From positions 1 through 6,271 of the forward strand of contig JAUXFJ010000100.1 in the NCBI GenBank assembly GCA_030620065.1: a stretch of 6,271 nucleotides of DNA. The letters run 5' to 3'. The notes beneath the pieces were generated by a model. It saw only the letters and a list, made by a program, of their open reading frames with translations. It did not search any database and had not been told where the DNA came from. A program made the position numbers and the translations under genes. Positions within the stretch are counted from its first letter, which is position 1. The number at the start of each line of letters is the position of its first letter. This document shows positions 5,560 to 6,271 of this stretch, in pieces. This DNA is from Anaerolineaceae bacterium (GTDB lineage Bacteria; Chloroflexota; Anaerolineae; Anaerolineales; Anaerolineaceae).

Positions 5560-5778
5560 ATGGAAATCAACTTATCAGCAATTGGCGCTGGCCTGGCAGT
5601 GGGACTCGCGGCAATCGGAACCGGTTTAGCACAAGCTCGAATTGGATCAGCGGGAGCCGGCGTAATTGCGGAAAAACCCGAATCGTTGGGAAGCATCATC
5701 CTGCTGATCGCAATACCCGAAACCATGGTCATTCTCGGATTTGCTATTGCAGCAATGATCCTTCTGCTTGGAGATTGA
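5560..5778 (+). CDS. V-type ATP synthase subunit K (c, proteolipid ring)
   Basis: A 72-residue two-helix hairpin, one copy of the rotor-ring subunit that carries ions past subunit I. Helix 1 is glycine/alanine-rich (about 5-35, with GLAVGLAAIGTGLAQA), the polar loop is AEKPES (37-42), and helix 2 (44-70) carries the ion-binding Glu54 in IPETMVILGF. Gln25 and Glu54 are 29 residues apart, matching the spacing of Gln110 and Glu139 in the Enterococcus hirae Na+ ring, and Thr55 follows the Glu. It is half the size of the four-helix NtpK-type subunits, so every hairpin has its own carboxylate. No signal peptide is evident, unlike the Thermus subunit as I recall it. A strong AAGGAG lies 7 bases before ATG, fitting the high copy number needed for a ring. 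Stop is followed after one base by the GTG start of subunit E. Confidence 0.93.
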   Translation: MEINLSAIGAGLAVGLAAIGTGLAQARIGSAGAGVIAEKPESLGSIILLIAIPETMVILGFAIAAMILLLGD

Positions 5779-5779
5779 A

Positions 5780-6271
5780 GTGAGCCTAGGGGCGATCCTG
5801 GAAGCAATTTTTGCCTCCGGCGACTCTCGGGTGAGCGAGATCAAAGAACAAGCATCCAAGGAAGCACAGAGAATTATTGCAGAAGCGAAGGTCGAGGGGC
5901 AGAGGCTGGAAGACGCTGCCCGAAATGATACCAGCGCACCCGCTTATCGCGAGCGCGCCCAAAAATTAGAACACGCCCGATTAGAGTCTCTGCAAATTGT
6001 TGGGCAAGAGCGCGAATCGCTCGTTGATGAAGCGTTGACACTTTTACGTGGGCGTCTATCCAATATTCGCAATGCTTATAGCTACCGTTCTATTTTGCGA
6101 GAATTGGTTGTTGAAGCATTGGATGAATTGATTGGCTCCCTAGAGGATGATGGAATAGCATGTATCAATGCAGATGAAAGGGATAGAGCCCAAATAGTGG
6201 AAATCCTGATAGGTTTTGATCAGCCTGTAGAAGTTACCTATGACTTGAATAGCTGGGGAGGGGTGATCGCG
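5780..6271 (+). CDS. V-type ATP synthase subunit E, partial (3' end outside window)
   Basis: The first 164 residues of the peripheral-stalk subunit that pairs with H/G and caps the catalytic head; the usual family length is about 190-210. GTG 5780 is chosen because GGAG lies 6 bases upstream inside the end of the K gene and the previous stop is one base away. Residues 18-85 are a charged coiled coil (IKEQASKEAQRIIAEAKVEG at 21-40), interrupted near 50-55 by NDTSAPAY. Residues 98-164 are the globular C-terminal domain: ILRELVVEALDELIG, then VEVTYDLNSWGGVIA at the window edge, where the GGV-I motif is typical of subunit E. An F-type b/delta protein is excluded by context and motif. Genes for C, F, A, B and D are expected next. 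Confidence 0.88.
   Translation, partial: MSLGAILEAIFASGDSRVSEIKEQASKEAQRIIAEAKVEGQRLEDAARNDTSAPAYRERAQKLEHARLESLQIVGQERESLVDEALTLLRGRLSNIRNAYSYRSILRELVVEALDELIGSLEDDGIACINADERDRAQIVEILIGFDQPVEVTYDLNSWGGVIA

Noticed and set aside
1..6271. tRNA, rRNA, CRISPR array, insertion sequence or attachment site
   Set aside because: No T-loop motif of tRNA type, no rRNA-like block, no regularly spaced direct repeats, no transposase and no terminal inverted repeats were seen on either strand.

Overview
The window looks like chromosomal DNA of a bacterium that carries a V/A-type (archaeal-like) ATPase, most plausibly a member of the Chloroflexota (Anaerolineae-like). This rests on three things: the V-type subunit order H/G-I-K-E, which matches the start of the Thermus-type operon (G-I-L-E-C-F-A-B-D); a divergent gene that resembles the membrane-anchored DtxR-type regulators I recall from that phylum; and a PadR regulator in front of molybdate-transport genes. 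The assignment is inference from gene content only.

Layout: (1) Bases 1-128, minus strand: the 5' end of a gene with a TTG start, one N-terminal membrane helix and the beginning of a probable DtxR/MntR-like domain. It has its own near-consensus promoter and, between promoter and ribosome binding site, a TTTAGG-CTTT-CCTAAA inverted repeat resembling DtxR-family boxes. (2) Bases 297-2682, plus strand: an apparent operon with a TTGACA-N16-TATACT promoter, a perfect 17-bp palindrome over the -10 and predicted start site, a PadR-family repressor gene, modA (lipoprotein molybdate/tungstate-binding protein, TTG start at 925) and modB (permease). No modC ATPase gene follows. (3) Bases 2683-3275: a 593-base AT-rich non-coding interval. 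It contains a promoter, a compact approximately 120-base structured RNA ending in an intrinsic terminator with an alternative antiterminator pairing, and then a second, larger hairpin followed by six T's. (4) Bases 3276-6271, plus strand: the start of a V-type ATPase operon: stalk subunit H/G, membrane subunit I (a), proteolipid K (c), and subunit E, which runs off the end of the window. These genes are coupled by short overlaps or gaps and would be followed outside the window by the remaining catalytic and stalk subunits.

How it works together: the PadR protein probably autoregulates its own operon and so controls molybdate uptake, replacing the usual ModE. ModA captures oxyanion outside the membrane and passes it to a ModB dimer, whose ATPase must come from elsewhere. 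The V-type genes encode the ion-conducting Vo part (I and K) and the peripheral stalk (E and H/G). The most interesting unexplained material is the tandem structured-RNA/terminator region between the two operons.
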